From NCBI GenBank assembly GCA_028015205.1, contig CM051514.1, positions 26,676,150 to 26,740,149 on the forward strand: DNA of 64,000 nucleotides. Direction: 5' to 3'. Within the stretch, counting starts at the first letter, position 1. Each line of letters opens with the position of its first letter. Shown here one piece after another: positions 33,150 through 45,219 of the stretch. The DNA is from Mytilisepta virgata. Its lineage: Eukaryota > Mollusca > Bivalvia > Mytilida > Mytilidae. The notes under the pieces are model-generated. The model made no database searches and was not told where the DNA came from. It saw nothing but the letters and a program-made list of their open reading frames with translations. A program made the position numbers and the translations under genes.

Positions 33150-33960
33150 CTTAAGATACAGATTGACATGTGAAAAAATCCCCCCTTTTCAATGAACAAA
33201 GTTCCATAACTCCGAAATTTGAACGAATACAATTCCACAATCGTCCAAAGTGTGAAAAATTGACAGTTTTCCACGAATCTTTCAACAAAAAAGTTCCATA
33301 ACTCCGAAATGTCATATCGTAAATTTCTTTTTTAAAAAAAAAACAGGGAGCTTGCTTCAATAGATATAAACAAGTCACCAAAATTTCATGAAAATGGCTC
33401 AAAGCGTTTTTAAGTTATTGTCCGAAAACTGGAAAATCCCTCCCGATTTTTTTAAGAATAAAGTCCCATAACTCAAAAACGTAAAATCAGAAATTTTAAG
33501 AATCGAAAGGAAATTGATCTCAATGGATAGAAACTATTCTTCAAAGTTTCATGAAAATTGTCCAAAGCATTTTTGAGTTATAGTCCAAAAACAGAAAATC
33601 CCCCTTTTTATGAATAAAGTCCTCTAATTCGGAAACCTAAAACAAGAAATTTATAAAAATCGAAAGTTAACTTGCATTAGTAGATACAAACAATTCACAT
33701 AAATATCTGGAAAAGTGCTGAAGCATTTTTGAGTCCGAAAACTGTAAAATCCCCCCTTTTTATGAATAAAGTCCCGTAACTCGGAAACGTAAAATCAGAA
33801 ATTTATGAAAATCGAAAGGGAGCTTATGTCAATTGATATAAACAATTCACTAAAGTTTCAGGTAAATTGGTGAAAGAGTTTTTGAATTATTGTCCGAAGC
33901 CTGGAGAGACGGACAGACAACGGTTTACCATAATACGTCCCGTCTTCAAAGGCGGGCGTA
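33150..33960 (+). repeat. About 145-bp tandem repeat ending in a 'GACGGACAGAC' edge
   Basis: Five or six units marked by 'AAATCCCCCCTTTTTATGAA', 'AAAGTCCCATAACTC', 'AAATCAGAAATTTAT' and 'AAAGCATTTTTGAGTTAT'. The array closes with 'GAGACGGACAGACAACGG' and a mirrored 'ACGTCCCGTC...GGCGGGCGT' segment. The edge resembles repeat termini common in bivalve genomes (from memory). Confidence 0.7.
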
Positions 33961-34359
33961 TAAAAACATTTAGAAAAATAACAAAATAATATGATACGAG
34001 AGCTCATAAGAACGATGCATTTGAAATAAATGTATAAACACGGAATAGTATGTAAACCAGAGTCTCTCAAGAGCCTGGATCACACGCATGATTTATATAG
34101 GTAATAAACAGAAAAAATGTGAAATTTCATGTATGATTTGTATAGGGAGTATGCTTAAACGTGTGGAAGGTTTTGTGAGAAGAAACTGTTTGTATGTATT
34201 TTAATTGTTTTTTTTTTAATTTCGGATCGCCACCAAAAACATAAATTTTGTGTTAAGGAACATTATCTAATCATTCAGGCATAACATTACTTCCATCTGT
34301 CAAACGGTTTGTGACAAGAAGATGTTTATATTTATTTCTCATATGATGATATGTTTAAT

Positions 34360-34695
34360 GTGTCCCATGGTGGCGGCCATCTTGGATTTCAGATCGGCAC
34401 AAAAAACAGAAGTCCACGTAGGAATTATTCCTGCAATATAACAGTTCAATTTCTTTTATAGTTTCAGAGATTTTTTAAATTTCAACCAATCAGAGTGCAT
34501 AAATGGCCCTGGAAACCATCCTGAATATTGGATCAGAACCGAAAACACAAAATTAGTAGAGGACCATCTAATGAACATCCCCACCAAGTTTGGTTTCAAT
34601 AGGCCATGCGGATTGGAGAAGAAGATTGAAATGTGAAGTTTACGTACGAACGACGGACGCCAAGTGATGGCAATAGCTCACAAGACATGCATATT
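34360..34695 (+). repeat. Isolated unit of the 21440-24020 family
   Basis: 'GGTGGCGGCCATCTTGGATT', 'AGGACCATCTAATGAACATC' and 'GACGGACGCCAAGTGATGGC' match the marks and edge of the array at 21440-24020. One diverged unit or slightly more. Confidence 0.6.
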
Positions 34696-34798
34696 TCGTC
34701 AATTTACTACTCATCGGTTGTGCTTAAAATGACGATGAAAGAGGGACGGAAATACTGTCGACGAAGGAAGCGATGGATACATTTAATATTACACTTAC

Positions 34799-34896
34799 CT
34801 TGATTACAGTTCCGATAGCTGCTGGTAGTCCAACCATTACAACAAAAATATTCGTTATAGTAGTAATTTACACGAACATTTCTCCAAGCACAACAT
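34799..34896 (-). CDS. Exon 3: second part of EMI-like module
   Basis: The exon runs from an acceptor ending TTTAG to a donor AG|GTAAGT, 98 bases, entered in phase 2 and left in phase 1. It encodes a CCAWRNV start, a Tyr-rich middle (VNYYYNEYF) and CCNGWTTSSYRNC. With exon 2 this gives eight cysteines in about 55 residues. The 'CC-x-GW...C' ending resembles the C-terminal part of EMI domains found in multimerin/MEGF-type proteins, and EGF repeats follow at once as in those families. A lineage-specific Cys-rich module is the alternative. Confidence 0.75.
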
Positions 34897-34975
34897 CTAA
34901 ATTTAGGCAGTTAGGATTAAATTCATAAATCTTATACGCAAATAGACTACACATAATTATTATTTACTAAGCATT

Positions 34976-35576
34976 CCACTTTTGTAATAACAACCGTTTT
35001 TGTAATAAAATTCAAAACATAAAATATCGATGTAAAATTGCATGAAGTTACACAATTACCAAATAAAAGTGGTAAATTGTGTATATTTCCCAACTGTACA
35101 TTAATTATCCAAAATTTGTAAAATTACAAACAAAGGTTATTACAAAAACGGTTGGGATGACAACCGTTTTTATAATAAATTCTTCAAATTTCCATAATCT
35201 TTCAAAATAATAAGAAAATGTCTGTTTTGTACAAACTTGCCATATTGATGGTTATTTCGACTTTCTTAATGAAGAGTGTACCTAATATAACGTGTGATGT
35301 CAACCGTTTTTGCAATAAATTCTTCAAAGTTCCCCCATCTTTCCAACTAAGATATACTTGCCATATAGATGGTACTTTCAGATTTTATCAATATGACATC
35401 CCAACCGTTTTTGTAATAACTTTTGTTTGTAATTTTACAAATTAAAGATAATTAATGTTGGGAAATATGGACAATTTACCACTTTTATTAGGTAATTGTG
35501 TCACTTCATGCAATTTTACATCGATATGTTATGTTTTGAAATGTTATTACAAAAACGGTTATTATTACAAAAGTGG
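34976..35576. mobile_element. Inverted-repeat (foldback/MITE) element, about 600 bp
   Basis: Arms of about 180 bp (34976-35158 and 35397-35576) are near-perfect reverse complements, starting CCACTTTTGTAATAA. The arms and centre carry at least six copies of 'AACCGTTTTTGTAATAA' or its complement; the centre also has two diverged copies of a roughly 110-base direct repeat ('AAACTTGCCATATTGATGG' against 'TACTTGCCATATAGATGG'). No clear target duplication. The 75- and 66-codon frames inside are not genes. Confidence 0.75.
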
Positions 35577-35699
35577 TTGCTACAAAGCATGCAATATTTT
35601 GAGATAACATTCTTAAATGAGTGTTTCTATTACGTAGACGATTTACCGGATTTGAACATTATTAAAAGAGAAAGAATTTATAAGATTAATTTGTGACAA

Positions 35700-37370
35700 A
35701 TAAAAAAACCCCAAGGATGATTCTTTCCGTTTTTTTTTCAAGTATCCGTAATTTCACCTTTCTTCACCTTTGAAATAGTGTTAAAACTAAGTGTTTTGAA
35801 GGAATAGCTTGTTGTCTTATTGAATTCTTTCTACACAAATAATGTGGTATCGGAGATATTGTTGATGCTAATGAACTATTATCCCCAGGTCGTTCTAGTA
35901 ACATACTTTTGATCATGAAAGGCAAATCTGGTCTTGTTTATTATTTTATCTTGATTTGCTGCATTACCATATTTTAAAACAAAATTAAAATAAGATCTAA
36001 TCAAGATGTGTTATCTTGAGGTCAATTAAGATCGGTCAAGACAAATTAAGATCAGTTCAGCACAATTCAAGTTAAACATTGTATAATTCATTCTATACTT
36101 TAAGGAGTTTAACCAGTCTTGATTGACTAAAAGGCAATCAGTTCAGCACAGTTCAAGTTAAACATTATATAAGTCATTCTATACTTTAAGGAGTTTAACC
36201 AGATTTGATTGACTAAAAGGCAGTATCTGTTTTTTGTATAATCGCAGTTTTATTTAAATGTTTCAATAAAAAAAACAAAAACAAAAACAAAAACAAGACA
36301 GACATGTCCAGTAAGAATTAAATTTGTGTTATTAGTTCTCATCACCCTTTTAGTAGTGGATAGTGTAGTAGAGTCTTACAGTTATATGAGTACCACCGTT
36401 TTGCTTGCTTGAAATGAGTCCTTGTACAATAGTCAACAAAAGTAACGATACACGAATTCGGAACCAAATATCTTGGTAATTTCTTTAAAAAATTACGTTT
36501 TAGGGCAACAGTGGTTTGCTACTTCATTTCTTAATCTTATTCGCCTCATTTTGAAACTTGGATAAAATTGAAATGGAGGAAAATGGAAATTTTCTAGAAA
36601 AGGGTTAAATTAAATTTGCGGAACATCAAGAAGAAAATCGAAACACATTTTGTGAAATGAAAACCCAGTGGCTGAAATCAGTAGAAAAAACTCCAATCTT
36701 TTGTTCCACAGACATTATGATTCACTTAACGGGGAGAAAATATTTAATTTTGGGTTGAAAAATGTGATTTTTGAAACCTGAAAAAAGGAATTTTTTTGGC
36801 ACAAAATCCATGCATTTGATGAGAAAACTATCTACTATGAAAATCAGGCGGGTGGGTCTATTTTTCTGCGTAGCACAACTATTTCAAATTATGAATATAT
36901 GAAAAATGCATTACCCTGCATCGTTTCCTTTGTTGACTAGTATATATTAGAACTCCCACTGTGACTACCATTATCAGACACTCAATTTTTAAAGTATGTT
37001 TTAAAATTAAAAAAAAACAAAAATCGCATAACTGTATCTTTTGAGTCCGCCTGTCGAGATTAATTACGGTATACCTTATACTGGAATGAAATTTCCACGA
37101 GAACATGTTTTGCGTCTTGTAGTTTGAATTGATTATTAGACATGTTAGAAATCAAATATCATGTCGTTGACCTTTTTGCATATGTTCAATAAAAACATTA
37201 TTTGTAGGTTTGAGTGGAGGAATTATATTATATAGTAGACAGAACATGGGGTGAATGTGGAATTCTGTAAAAATTGCCCTTTCCCCCAATGGCTTGAAGA
37301 CTTTAAATTCATACTGGCCTGTCACGAATACTGTCGATTTCTATTGAACTCTATGACGAGATAGAATTAA
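35700..37370. other. Intron 2 portion with an 86-bp tandem duplication
   Basis: Two copies of a unit of about 86 bases ('CAGTTCAGCACAGTTCAAGT', 'TAAGGAGTTTAACCAG') lie at 36052-36222, preceded by a looser GATCAAG/GACAAATTAAG-rich stretch that recalls 47720-48110. Otherwise AT-rich without features. Confidence 0.55.
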
Positions 37371-37379
37371 ACCCTTTAT

Positions 37380-37560
37380 GGAAGTGTTTTTTTTCCAGAT
37401 TTTTCCTTTTAATAGAGCGACAGTATCCGACCTGCAGCTAAGAGAGCCTAAGCTAATTTTACAGTTAAAACGAGCACATGCTGACCCTGTTGTCTAAATC
37501 ATGTGCCGTCCACTCTAATTTACAAGGTCTACCAAGGGTCACCTTGTTGGTAATCATACT
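37380..37560 (-). repeat. Dispersed repeat, inverted copy of 2850-3020
   Basis: See 2850-3020. The minus strand keeps 'GTCAGCATGTGCTCG', 'AGCTGCAGGTCGGATACTGT' and 'CACCTTGT' in comparable order. Confidence 0.5.
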
Positions 37561-37924
37561 GTATGGGTTTTTATAATGTTTTTTATACACCAGAGTATCA
37601 GAATAGATAAATTCTGTCAGTTGGGTTGCTTTGATTGATTGGAATGTTATTGTTGACCTTTCCTGTTATCCTGTTTGTTGTGTATCAGTACATAAGTTAT
37701 TATGTTGCCTAATTTTGCATTAAATTTTGTAGCATTACATTTGTATGTGAAAACATTATTTAATTTGCATTTCCGGGCTATATATGTTTAAAAATTCAAC
37801 ATGACTACGTCATCCTTTTCTTATGACAGACTCTTTTCATTATGTTCATGTTTGTAGTTTGTACAACGAAATGTATATCCATGGAAAAACAGTTCGCACG
37901 CACCAAAATCTATATTCAACGTAC

Positions 37925-37993
37925 CCTCGCCATGTATTATAAACACATCGTCTTTCCCATCTCCATCCACAAACTGTTCTTGAACACACTTGT
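37925..37993 (-). CDS. Exon 2: first part of Cys/Trp-rich EMI-like module
   Basis: A strong acceptor (pyrimidine tract, then TTTTGCAG) and a donor GG|GTACGT bound 69 bases, entered and left in phase 2. The reading contains VCSRTVCGWRWERRC, dense in Cys, Trp and Arg, and continues directly into the CC pair of exon 3. Cys/Trp-rich modules that precede EGF repeats are typical of EMI-type domains; that assignment is inferred from layout and residue pattern, not a search. A 77-codon open frame over the same bases in another register is not used, because it would join neither neighbour in phase. Confidence 0.66.
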
Positions 37994-38620
37994 CTGCAAA
38001 ATAAAAGAGAACTTTCTCATGTCTTTGTTTCACATAATTTTGCTCAAATAACATACTTTTGTGTAAAAAACAGTGATTCTAAAAAAATTTATTATTTGTT
38101 ATAATCCTCTGCTAGGTGTCATCTTGACCTTGCATTGACTCTAGAAGTTATATTCCATGTTCCAAGATTTTGTGGGAGTTGATTACATATCATAGGTACT
38201 CGTCCGCGCCCGTTACTATACGCCGGATTCGCACTATTTGCATCACGTATTCTAGTAATTGTTATAAATACGTGTCCATGATACCGTATGTTTCATGCAC
38301 ATGAACACTGTTTTTTCATTATTGTATGAGTATATCAACTATCAAAAAGTGTAAGACAAATTTGTACTGAAACTTCAAAATATACATATAAATATTTTTT
38401 GACCCACGGTCGATTTCAACATTTTTATTTACATGTTATGTTCCTATTTGTCAAATGTCCGACTTGTGATGTCAAAGTTGATACATTTCCATTCTATGAG
38501 CAACATTAGGTATTGTCAGTTATATTCATAAAACTACGTTTTCGATGAGTCATTTTTTCTGCCATTAAGTCCCCTGATATTGCCGTCCACTTTAACAATG
38601 GTACAACAGCACAGATATTT

Positions 38621-38990
38621 AAATGATTGATGGATAGGTGAATTAGTAACGTCCAGTGGCAACCATAAATTGCGTATTGGGAGGAGAACTTGTTTATATG
38701 ATATGAATATGAACCCGGCTTTCTACTAGAAAGACACGTTCAGTTAGACATAACGTGGTAGCTCACGAAGTAACAGTCTACAGGAAGACATATCACCCAA
38801 CCCGGACACATTATACTGACTCCGAGCCGGACCATTCATTTGCTCGTACAGCTTGATGCCGCATGCTCGGAGGAGAATCAGCAAATTCCTGTTTCAATGT
38901 CTTTGGTTTTATCCGGTCGGAGATCGAAACAGCGACCTTCAGCAATCGACGCGAGCACGCTTCCACGAAACCACCGAAGCGGTGATACTT
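38621..38990 (-). mobile_element. tRNA-derived SINE, family A, inverted copy
   Basis: The minus strand reads a degenerate tRNA-like head ('TTTCGTGGAAGCGTGCTCGC', then 'GTTTCGATCTCC' as B box) followed by the same body as 2036-2395: 'ACCAAAGACATT', 'GTCAGTATAATGTGTC', 'TGAGCTACCAC' and a 3' end with 'TTGCCACTGGACGTTA'. More diverged in the head than the copy at 2036. Confidence 0.68.
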
Positions 38991-38999
38991 GACTGAAAT

Positions 39000-40185
39000 T
39001 TGCCGTATTCATCAAAATACCATGTTGAAATTTCTACTATAATTTATACAAAACTTTTTAAATATCCTGCATAATAAAATTGATGGAAAAATGTTTTCAG
39101 CTTTTTGTAGTTACATAATAATAGATAATTGTGGTGTGTTTACAGAATTATCAATCTCGTGTAGGGAAAATAATTTACTGTTATCCTTTTATTTTCTATA
39201 TCTGTTGGTATTTTTGTGTTCTTATGTTTGTCTAGCGTTTCCATTTGACTAATAAATGAATAAGCTAAAATGTGCTTATTAACAATAATCTTTCCATTTA
39301 ACAGGTCAGTAAATGAATAAATGGATACTCAATCTGTAATTTGAATTTGTGTTTCTATGAATTTCCATGATTTTAATATTGGACATTGTACACATGTATA
39401 TTTCATCAACTGGCTGATTTATCAGTGATTGTTTTCTTGGAAGTTTGTTCGACGGATATATGAAATATGTTCCAATATGAAAATACTACTGTAAAGCACA
39501 TACGTATTCGTCAATATTCAACTATCCGCACTTGTTTGTGTTCTGTACAACCACCATGGCGTCTGGGTTAATTTATTGTACAGTTAAGGTTACAAGATAC
39601 CGAATGACGTTACGCCATGAGTTGTCGTTCCTGCTGTTGTCGACGTCCATGAAATTGACGGAAAACAAAAAACTTGATGTTTTATAAATACTTTGAACGA
39701 ATTAAACAAACAATTTGCCTCAGTCTGGTATACAATAATTGAACGATCAATGTTTCTTTATTTAAAATTTGCAAATATGTATGATTGTATATTAAAAGTA
39801 CCTTTATTTTAGCGTCGCTTATTCAATTACAAAACAAAATTTTACATAGATGTGATTCAAATGATACATATAAGAAAAACAAACAATAAAAAAACAGAGA
39901 AAATAGCACACTTGTGTGAAAATTAACTAATAAAAAAACCTATTACTTATAAATATGTTTTATATAATATGATCGTGTAATATGTTCGCAATTTTAAATA
40001 CTGACATTTTATATCGTTTATAATCATATCAGACTTAGGAAATAAAACTGCAAATTTGCGGGAATGTGTATGCTTTAGATTGTGACGTACAATATAAATC
40101 TCGTTAGACGTTTCAGTCCTGCATTTGAACATAACGTAGAAGCGGCGCATGCAGTCTAAAAAGGGCAAGTTCATTTGGAAAAAAA
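39000..40185. other. Intron 1 portion, no feature seen
   Basis: AT-rich; no motif-bearing frame, RNA gene or repeat shared with other parts of the window was found. Confidence 0.45.
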
Positions 40186-40189
40186 AAAA

Positions 40190-40545
40190 GTAGACGAAGA
40201 CATTCCAGTAAAAACCTGTACTTTGGAAATTCAGACTTTTTCAGACTCTATTTTGTGGAATGAGGGCAGAATTGTAGAGCTTGGGTATTTGGCAGAGCCG
40301 TTAGCTTGTAAAACATGCAAAAAGTCACTACTCAACCTGTTGGACTGTCATGTAGATGTTTGATGTGGATTCCGTAGCGGGTTGAAGATAAAATGCCAGC
40401 AGTGTACATCTATCAATTGTAGTTACACGGGAAAACAACACAGAGTTGAAAATAAAGAAAACAAAGGCTTTGGAATATGGGATATAAATACTAAAAGTGC
40501 TCTAGGAAAGTCCAAAAGACTTTGTCCAAGAAGCACACAATCATA
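40190..40545 (+). pseudogene. Mutator-like transposase relic (N-terminal part)
   Basis: Read across two compensating frame changes (near 40361 and 40383), the plus strand gives ILWNEGR-IVELGYLAE, a CKTCKK pair, KIKCQQCTSINC with YTGKQH, and GFGIWDINTK. This order (R-x-IVELG, zinc-ribbon-like CxxC pairs, 'WDINTK') recalls the N-terminal region of mollusc Mutator-like transposases as I remember them. There is an internal stop and no start in a good context. It is a fossil inside host intron 1, sense to neither the gene nor other elements. Confidence 0.5.
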
Positions 40546-40642
40546 GAGGTAAATACATGCACGAACATAAATATTTTTCATACATATTTCCTTGATTTCG
40601 TCGATGTATGAACTCGGTGAAGTACATGTAATAATAGATCGT

Positions 40643-40842
40643 ACCCTGTACAGGCTATATAGTGACTTGAAAATCGCGGAACAACGTGTTTCCGCGGTAA
40701 GAAGTGTCTATTTTTCATGATCCACCGATATGAAACCGCGCGGATATTTTTTTTATCCGCGGATTTCATACCAATGTTTAAATAAATGTTGCCGCGGAGA
40801 CACGTTGCTACCTGGTTTTTCAAATCGCTATAGATGCAGGGT
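40643..40842. mobile_element. Small palindromic MITE, 200 bp
   Basis: The ends are inverted repeats (ACCCTG..CTATA..GACTTGAAAA against ACCCTG..CTATAGCGATTTGAAAA), continuing with 'CAACGTGTYTCCGCGG' on both arms; the centre is the palindrome 'CCGCG-GATA...TATCCGCGG'. The whole element can fold into one hairpin. Superfamily undetermined. Confidence 0.6.
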
Positions 40843-41539
40843 GTGTAAATTGCAATTGATTATAAAAAAACCCCATCTATGAAAATAAAACAATCATAAA
40901 CTATAACAATCAACATAGTTATGATCAATTATGAAAACTGCAAATAATGAAATTCAATGAAGAGAGATGCAATTGTTACTTATAGAAATAAAATGTTTTA
41001 TTGTTAGATTTATATATTATAGCATATGATTCCGAGATAGTTTAATGAACAACAGTTTGTAGCAAAGTAGGGTTTGATTTACATTATTCCGACAAAACCG
41101 ATTCATCCAAAAGCTACCGAAGTCACCCATCTTTACAACACAGAACGCGTCTTTACTATAAAGGTCAGCAACTTGTAACAAAACCAAAGGAGAATGTGTC
41201 GAATAAGTTTGTTGACTGGCTTCCAAAAAAAATCATTACTGGTTGCACATCATTGTAAACAATTCGATGCAAAAATACTTGTTTCCCAGATGCAACTTTT
41301 AAATTCAAGCATTTTACAATATATTGGGATTTCCAGACACGTTACCATTATTCAGTTTGAAATACCGAAAGGAAAATCGTATTCACTAAACCCTCTTGCA
41401 AATGGCATTCTAAAGACAACATATACGTATACATGTAATGCACAGAATGCTCCTGGAGATGTTAAATGATTTGATTTAGTTTGAAATTGAAAACGAATAA
41501 CTTATTGAGAATAGTTTCGCAGTGCGTGATATAGAACAA

Positions 41540-41765
41540 CAATTGAAGATGTTTCACGCGAAGAAGCATTTAATGGTCTCCTACAATAGAGTTATCAGAG
41601 AAAAAATTATGTCAAAAACACTGTGCGATAGGGCAGCCAGAAGTGGACTTAGCTTCGGCAATATCAAATCTTTTTGAGTAGAGCTGGACAAGACGGTGAG
41701 CAGACCTCAAGTGGGAAATCACGGATTACGAATAAAAAGGAAATTACCAATCGTGTTAGCCAGTT
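41540..41765 (+). pseudogene. Possible second part of the Mutator-like relic
   Basis: The plus strand contains the reading CDRAARSGLSFGNIKSF, then a stop and shifted frames. The 'ARxSGLSxxx(I/M)' pattern occurs downstream of the catalytic region in some mollusc Mutator-like proteins (from memory). It stands about 1 kb after 40190-40545 in the same orientation, and a SINE is inserted right after it. Weak evidence. Confidence 0.28.
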
Positions 41766-41779
41766 TTTATCGAATTGAT

Positions 41780-42047
41780 TTGTTTGTTTGTTTAGTTGGG
41801 GTTTAACGCCGTTTTCAGCACATTTTGGCCATTTCGCGGCGGCCAGTTTTTATTGGTGGAGGAAGCCGGAGTACCCGGACAGAACCACCGACCTTCGGTA
41901 GGACAATTGGCAATCCTTGTCAATTAAGATTGGAGTCGAACACACCCCGCCACAGGTGAGATTCGAACTCACAACCCCAGCGTTGACAGGCTAGTGATCA
42001 GTAGTAGTCATGACGAACTACCTAGACCACTCGGCCACCGAGGCCCC
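41780..42047 (-). mobile_element. tRNA-derived SINE, family C, with 14-bp target duplication
   Basis: Perfect direct repeats 'TTTATCGAATTGAT' at 41766-41779 and 42048-42061 flank 268 bp. The minus-strand head begins GGGGCCTCGGTGGCCGAG, with A box 'TGGCCGAGTGGTCTA' and B box 'GTTCGAATCTC' separated as in a long-variable-arm (Ser/Leu) tRNA. The 3' end (41801-41841) folds as CGCCG...CGGCG, then TTAAAC and a (CAAA)n tail, and resembles the 3' end of the LINE copies in this window. Confidence 0.9.
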
Positions 42048-42064
42048 TTTATCGAATTGATCAT

Positions 42065-43670
42065 GTGCATTAAATTATATTTTATACATAATTGTGTGTT
42101 GTTGTCTTAATACTTTTATGTTCATTGAATTACAAGAAACAATAGAATACTGAAATTAGTCAGTGTAAAACATTATATCGGTGGACGTTAAATTTCGTCA
42201 AACTTTCGGCGTTGTAGCATACTTCGAAGATCTATTATGTATATCTTGAAAAATTGCATGGTGACAAATACCTTTCTATATATGTATGAATTCGGAAGAT
42301 GATTGCTTCGTTTGTGTTAATTTTTGATAATTCTACGGAGATTTCATCACATCTTTACGATGGAAACCGTTAGAATTTATTCCCAAATTCGAAGTTTTCC
42401 TGATTTATCTTGTCAATTCCTAAGTGACTTATAAATATATGTCTCTGGTAAATTTGGCACAAAAATGGTGTATTTGTTAAAATAATTGCACATAAAATAT
42501 GGTGATCATCATTTTTGGTTTCATGTCACTCAAATGCATTACTGCATTATCACCGAATGCGTAGAATTCCCTTGAGTGAAAACAATGTAATATTCTGTAT
42601 TCAGTAACGCCAAACGTTTTCTATCAATTCTAAGCGTATCAACTTTGAATCGATTGACATAGACGTTACGCGAGATGTTCGTACACATTAGGGTAACATG
42701 AGTCGTCGTCACAAGCGACGTTTTTCAATGATAAAAGTTAAATATGTTTTGTTTTTTAGATTTGTAGGTTAAAATAATAATTGAAATATCAAACTCTTAC
42801 AAAATTTGATATACCTCAATTGAAAATAATAATTGAAATATCAAAATCTTACAAAATTTAATATACCTCAATTGAAATAACTTGATTTCTACAAGGATTC
42901 AAATCCTTGGTTTCTCATTGTCGATGATCCCGAATAACTTAAAAACATTTCAGGAAAAAAAATAATAAAATAAAAAAATAAAATAAAATAAAAAGAAAAA
43001 ATAGATTCTCACACTTTTCCTCCTTTTTAAAAAATTGTAAATAAAGCAACAAACAATTCCAAATTTTTACCGGCATTTAACAAAACAGTATAATTAAACT
43101 AACGTCACGATTACACAACTTTTAACATGGTTTAATAAGATTAAGTACAGATTAAAATAAAAGTGTATAAAAACTAAACTGGATAAAAAAAACTTCATTT
43201 TCATAGATTTTTACAAAATTAGTTAACCCTCCATTTATTTCATTTAATATACAAAACGGTTTAGATTCATTTATCGAACATTGTCGAATAGGGTGAGCTT
43301 CAAAAAATAACTCTAGATCTGAACACGGTCTCTACAAATTATTGAAAAGTAAAATAACAGAAATACCGAACTCCAAGGGAAATTCAAAACGGAAAGTCCT
43401 TTATAAAATGGTAAAATCAAAAGCTCAAACACATCTAACGAATGGGAAACAACTGTCATATTCCTGAGTTGGTACTGGCATTTCCTTATGTAGAAAATGG
43501 AGTCCCAGTACCGCATGTATTCGAACAACTAATAGATAAAAAGTATTATTACATTGAGTGAGGTTAAATATCAGGATTTCCGAGTGAAATCACATTCGAT
43601 AATTTACCCATTTTCAATACATGGAATATTTCAATGTAATAAACAGAATAACTTTTCTTGAAATTCGAAT
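42065..43670. other. Intron 1 portion with a 56-bp duplication and A-rich tract
   Basis: A direct duplication of about 56 bases ('AATAATAATTGAAATATCAA', 'ATATACCTCAATTGAAA') occurs at 42772-42882, and an (AAAATA)n-like tract at 42955-43000. No gene. Confidence 0.55.
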
Positions 43671-43671
43671 A

Positions 43672-44035
43672 CCAAAGACCTCCAATTCGTGACCGAAAAA
43701 CACCAATATCACAATAATGTGTTGTTTGGTAACTCGTTGTAGATTGTTACAGATTCGCATTTCAAGATTAGTTATACTATAATTATTGTTTTGTTGGATT
43801 TTTTTGGTTCTTTTATTTCTTACGGTGTATTAAAACAAAAGGAAGTTAAGAAAATTGTACGACGTCAGGATCTACAACTCATTACCAAAAAACACTAATA
43901 ATGTGTTGTTCTGTAACTCGTTGTAGATTGTTAGATATTCGCTTTTCAAGATATGTTATACTATAATTATTGTTTTATTGGGTTTGTTGTTCGTTTATAT
44001 TTCTTCCGGTGTATTAAAACAAAAGGATTTTTCGA
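43672..44035 (+). repeat. Diverged tandem duplication, about 185-bp unit
   Basis: 'CAATAATGTGTTGTTTGGTAAC', 'CGTTGTAGATTGTTA', 'GTTATACTATAATTATTGTT' and 'GGTGTATTAAAACAAAAGGA' each occur twice in the same order (first copy to about 43850, second to about 44030). Confidence 0.7.
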
Positions 44036-44039
44036 AACT

Positions 44040-45205
44040 TGTCAGGATTAGGCGTTATTTTAAGAAAATCGCGTCTGTGACATTTTTGTCACCTTTTTTG
44101 GGGGGCATATAATTTTCTTACTGTTCATGTTATGTTTATAGGTTTTGTTTTTGAATAAAGAAGACGAAAATAACATTTAGTAACTGGATTTAAAATGTGT
44201 TTTAACTATCCAAAGTTAACTCAGGAAAAAATATAAAAAGGTATTTGTCGCAGTGTTTAAAAAAAAATCACAAGTGTGACATTTGATTCACCCAACATGA
44301 AAGTGTTTTGAAATTTTAATGATTGAATGAAAATATATGTCCATTGGAGGTTTTTATTTGCTTGAAAATAACATTTGATAGCTAAAGCGATTGTTAACGA
44401 CGGCCAGAAATTTGTATTTTTTCACACAAGATTTAGAATGACTTAATCGCAAAAAGTTGCATGAGACAAGAAAACTTTGTGAACTTAAAAGGGCTTATCT
44501 GTTTATGACGTCATCATAACGCCACAGCAAGTCACGTCAGAAAAGTTTACCACTGTGGCAGCAATGTGGCAAGAAGTTGGAGATATGCGACCAAAAGTAA
44601 ATACAAGACCGGTGTAAAACTGAAATATTTTTGATAAATGATACCTGGAATAACAAAAATGTTCCCGTAAATCAATCTTTAATATTGATGAATAACAGTT
44701 TATTAAAATTGAAACAAGTAAAATTGGCCTTTCTATTTAAGATCTACAAAAAATATATATATATTGGCATCAATTTCTATATTTTCTTAAAATTATGGAC
44801 AGTTTTATAGCAGAACTCGTTGTTTGTCTTCAAAGGTATGAACAACGCGCGTAACGTCATACATGTATGGATTCAGCATACAATCCTGGATATTACGTTA
44901 GTTTTTTGTGCTTACTGGCATATTAGAACACATCCATCCATAGAAAAATAGGGACATATAAGTGAAAAAACGGACATTTTCCCAAAATTGACATTTACTA
45001 ATCAGAAATACGAGAAAACAAGAATGTTGACCACCATTTTTTATTTCATATTCCGATGTGTGTAGAACCAAAGTACAAAGTGTGCAAATAATTTTAGAAA
45101 TCGGGAGATGTGCAATTCGCTACCGTGTTACCTTAAGCTAAAAGCAAGACGTTTTCAAAATAAAACTGATTTACCCAATCTATTCATAATGACAGTTTGA
45201 CAAAC
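44040..45205. other. Intron 1 portion, no feature seen
   Basis: AT-rich, without motif-bearing frames or recognised repeats. Confidence 0.45.
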
Positions 45206-45219
45206 ATTTTTACATAATG

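Noticed and set aside
37821..38054. 77-codon minus-strand frame with DGDGKDD-like sequence
   Set aside because: It overlaps exon 2 in another register; only the Cys/Trp-rich register joins exon 1 and exon 3 in phase 2.
41780..42047. Functional tRNA-Ser/Leu gene
   Set aside because: A and B boxes are present, but the acceptor stem is not closed, a non-tRNA body follows, and target duplications mark it as a SINE.
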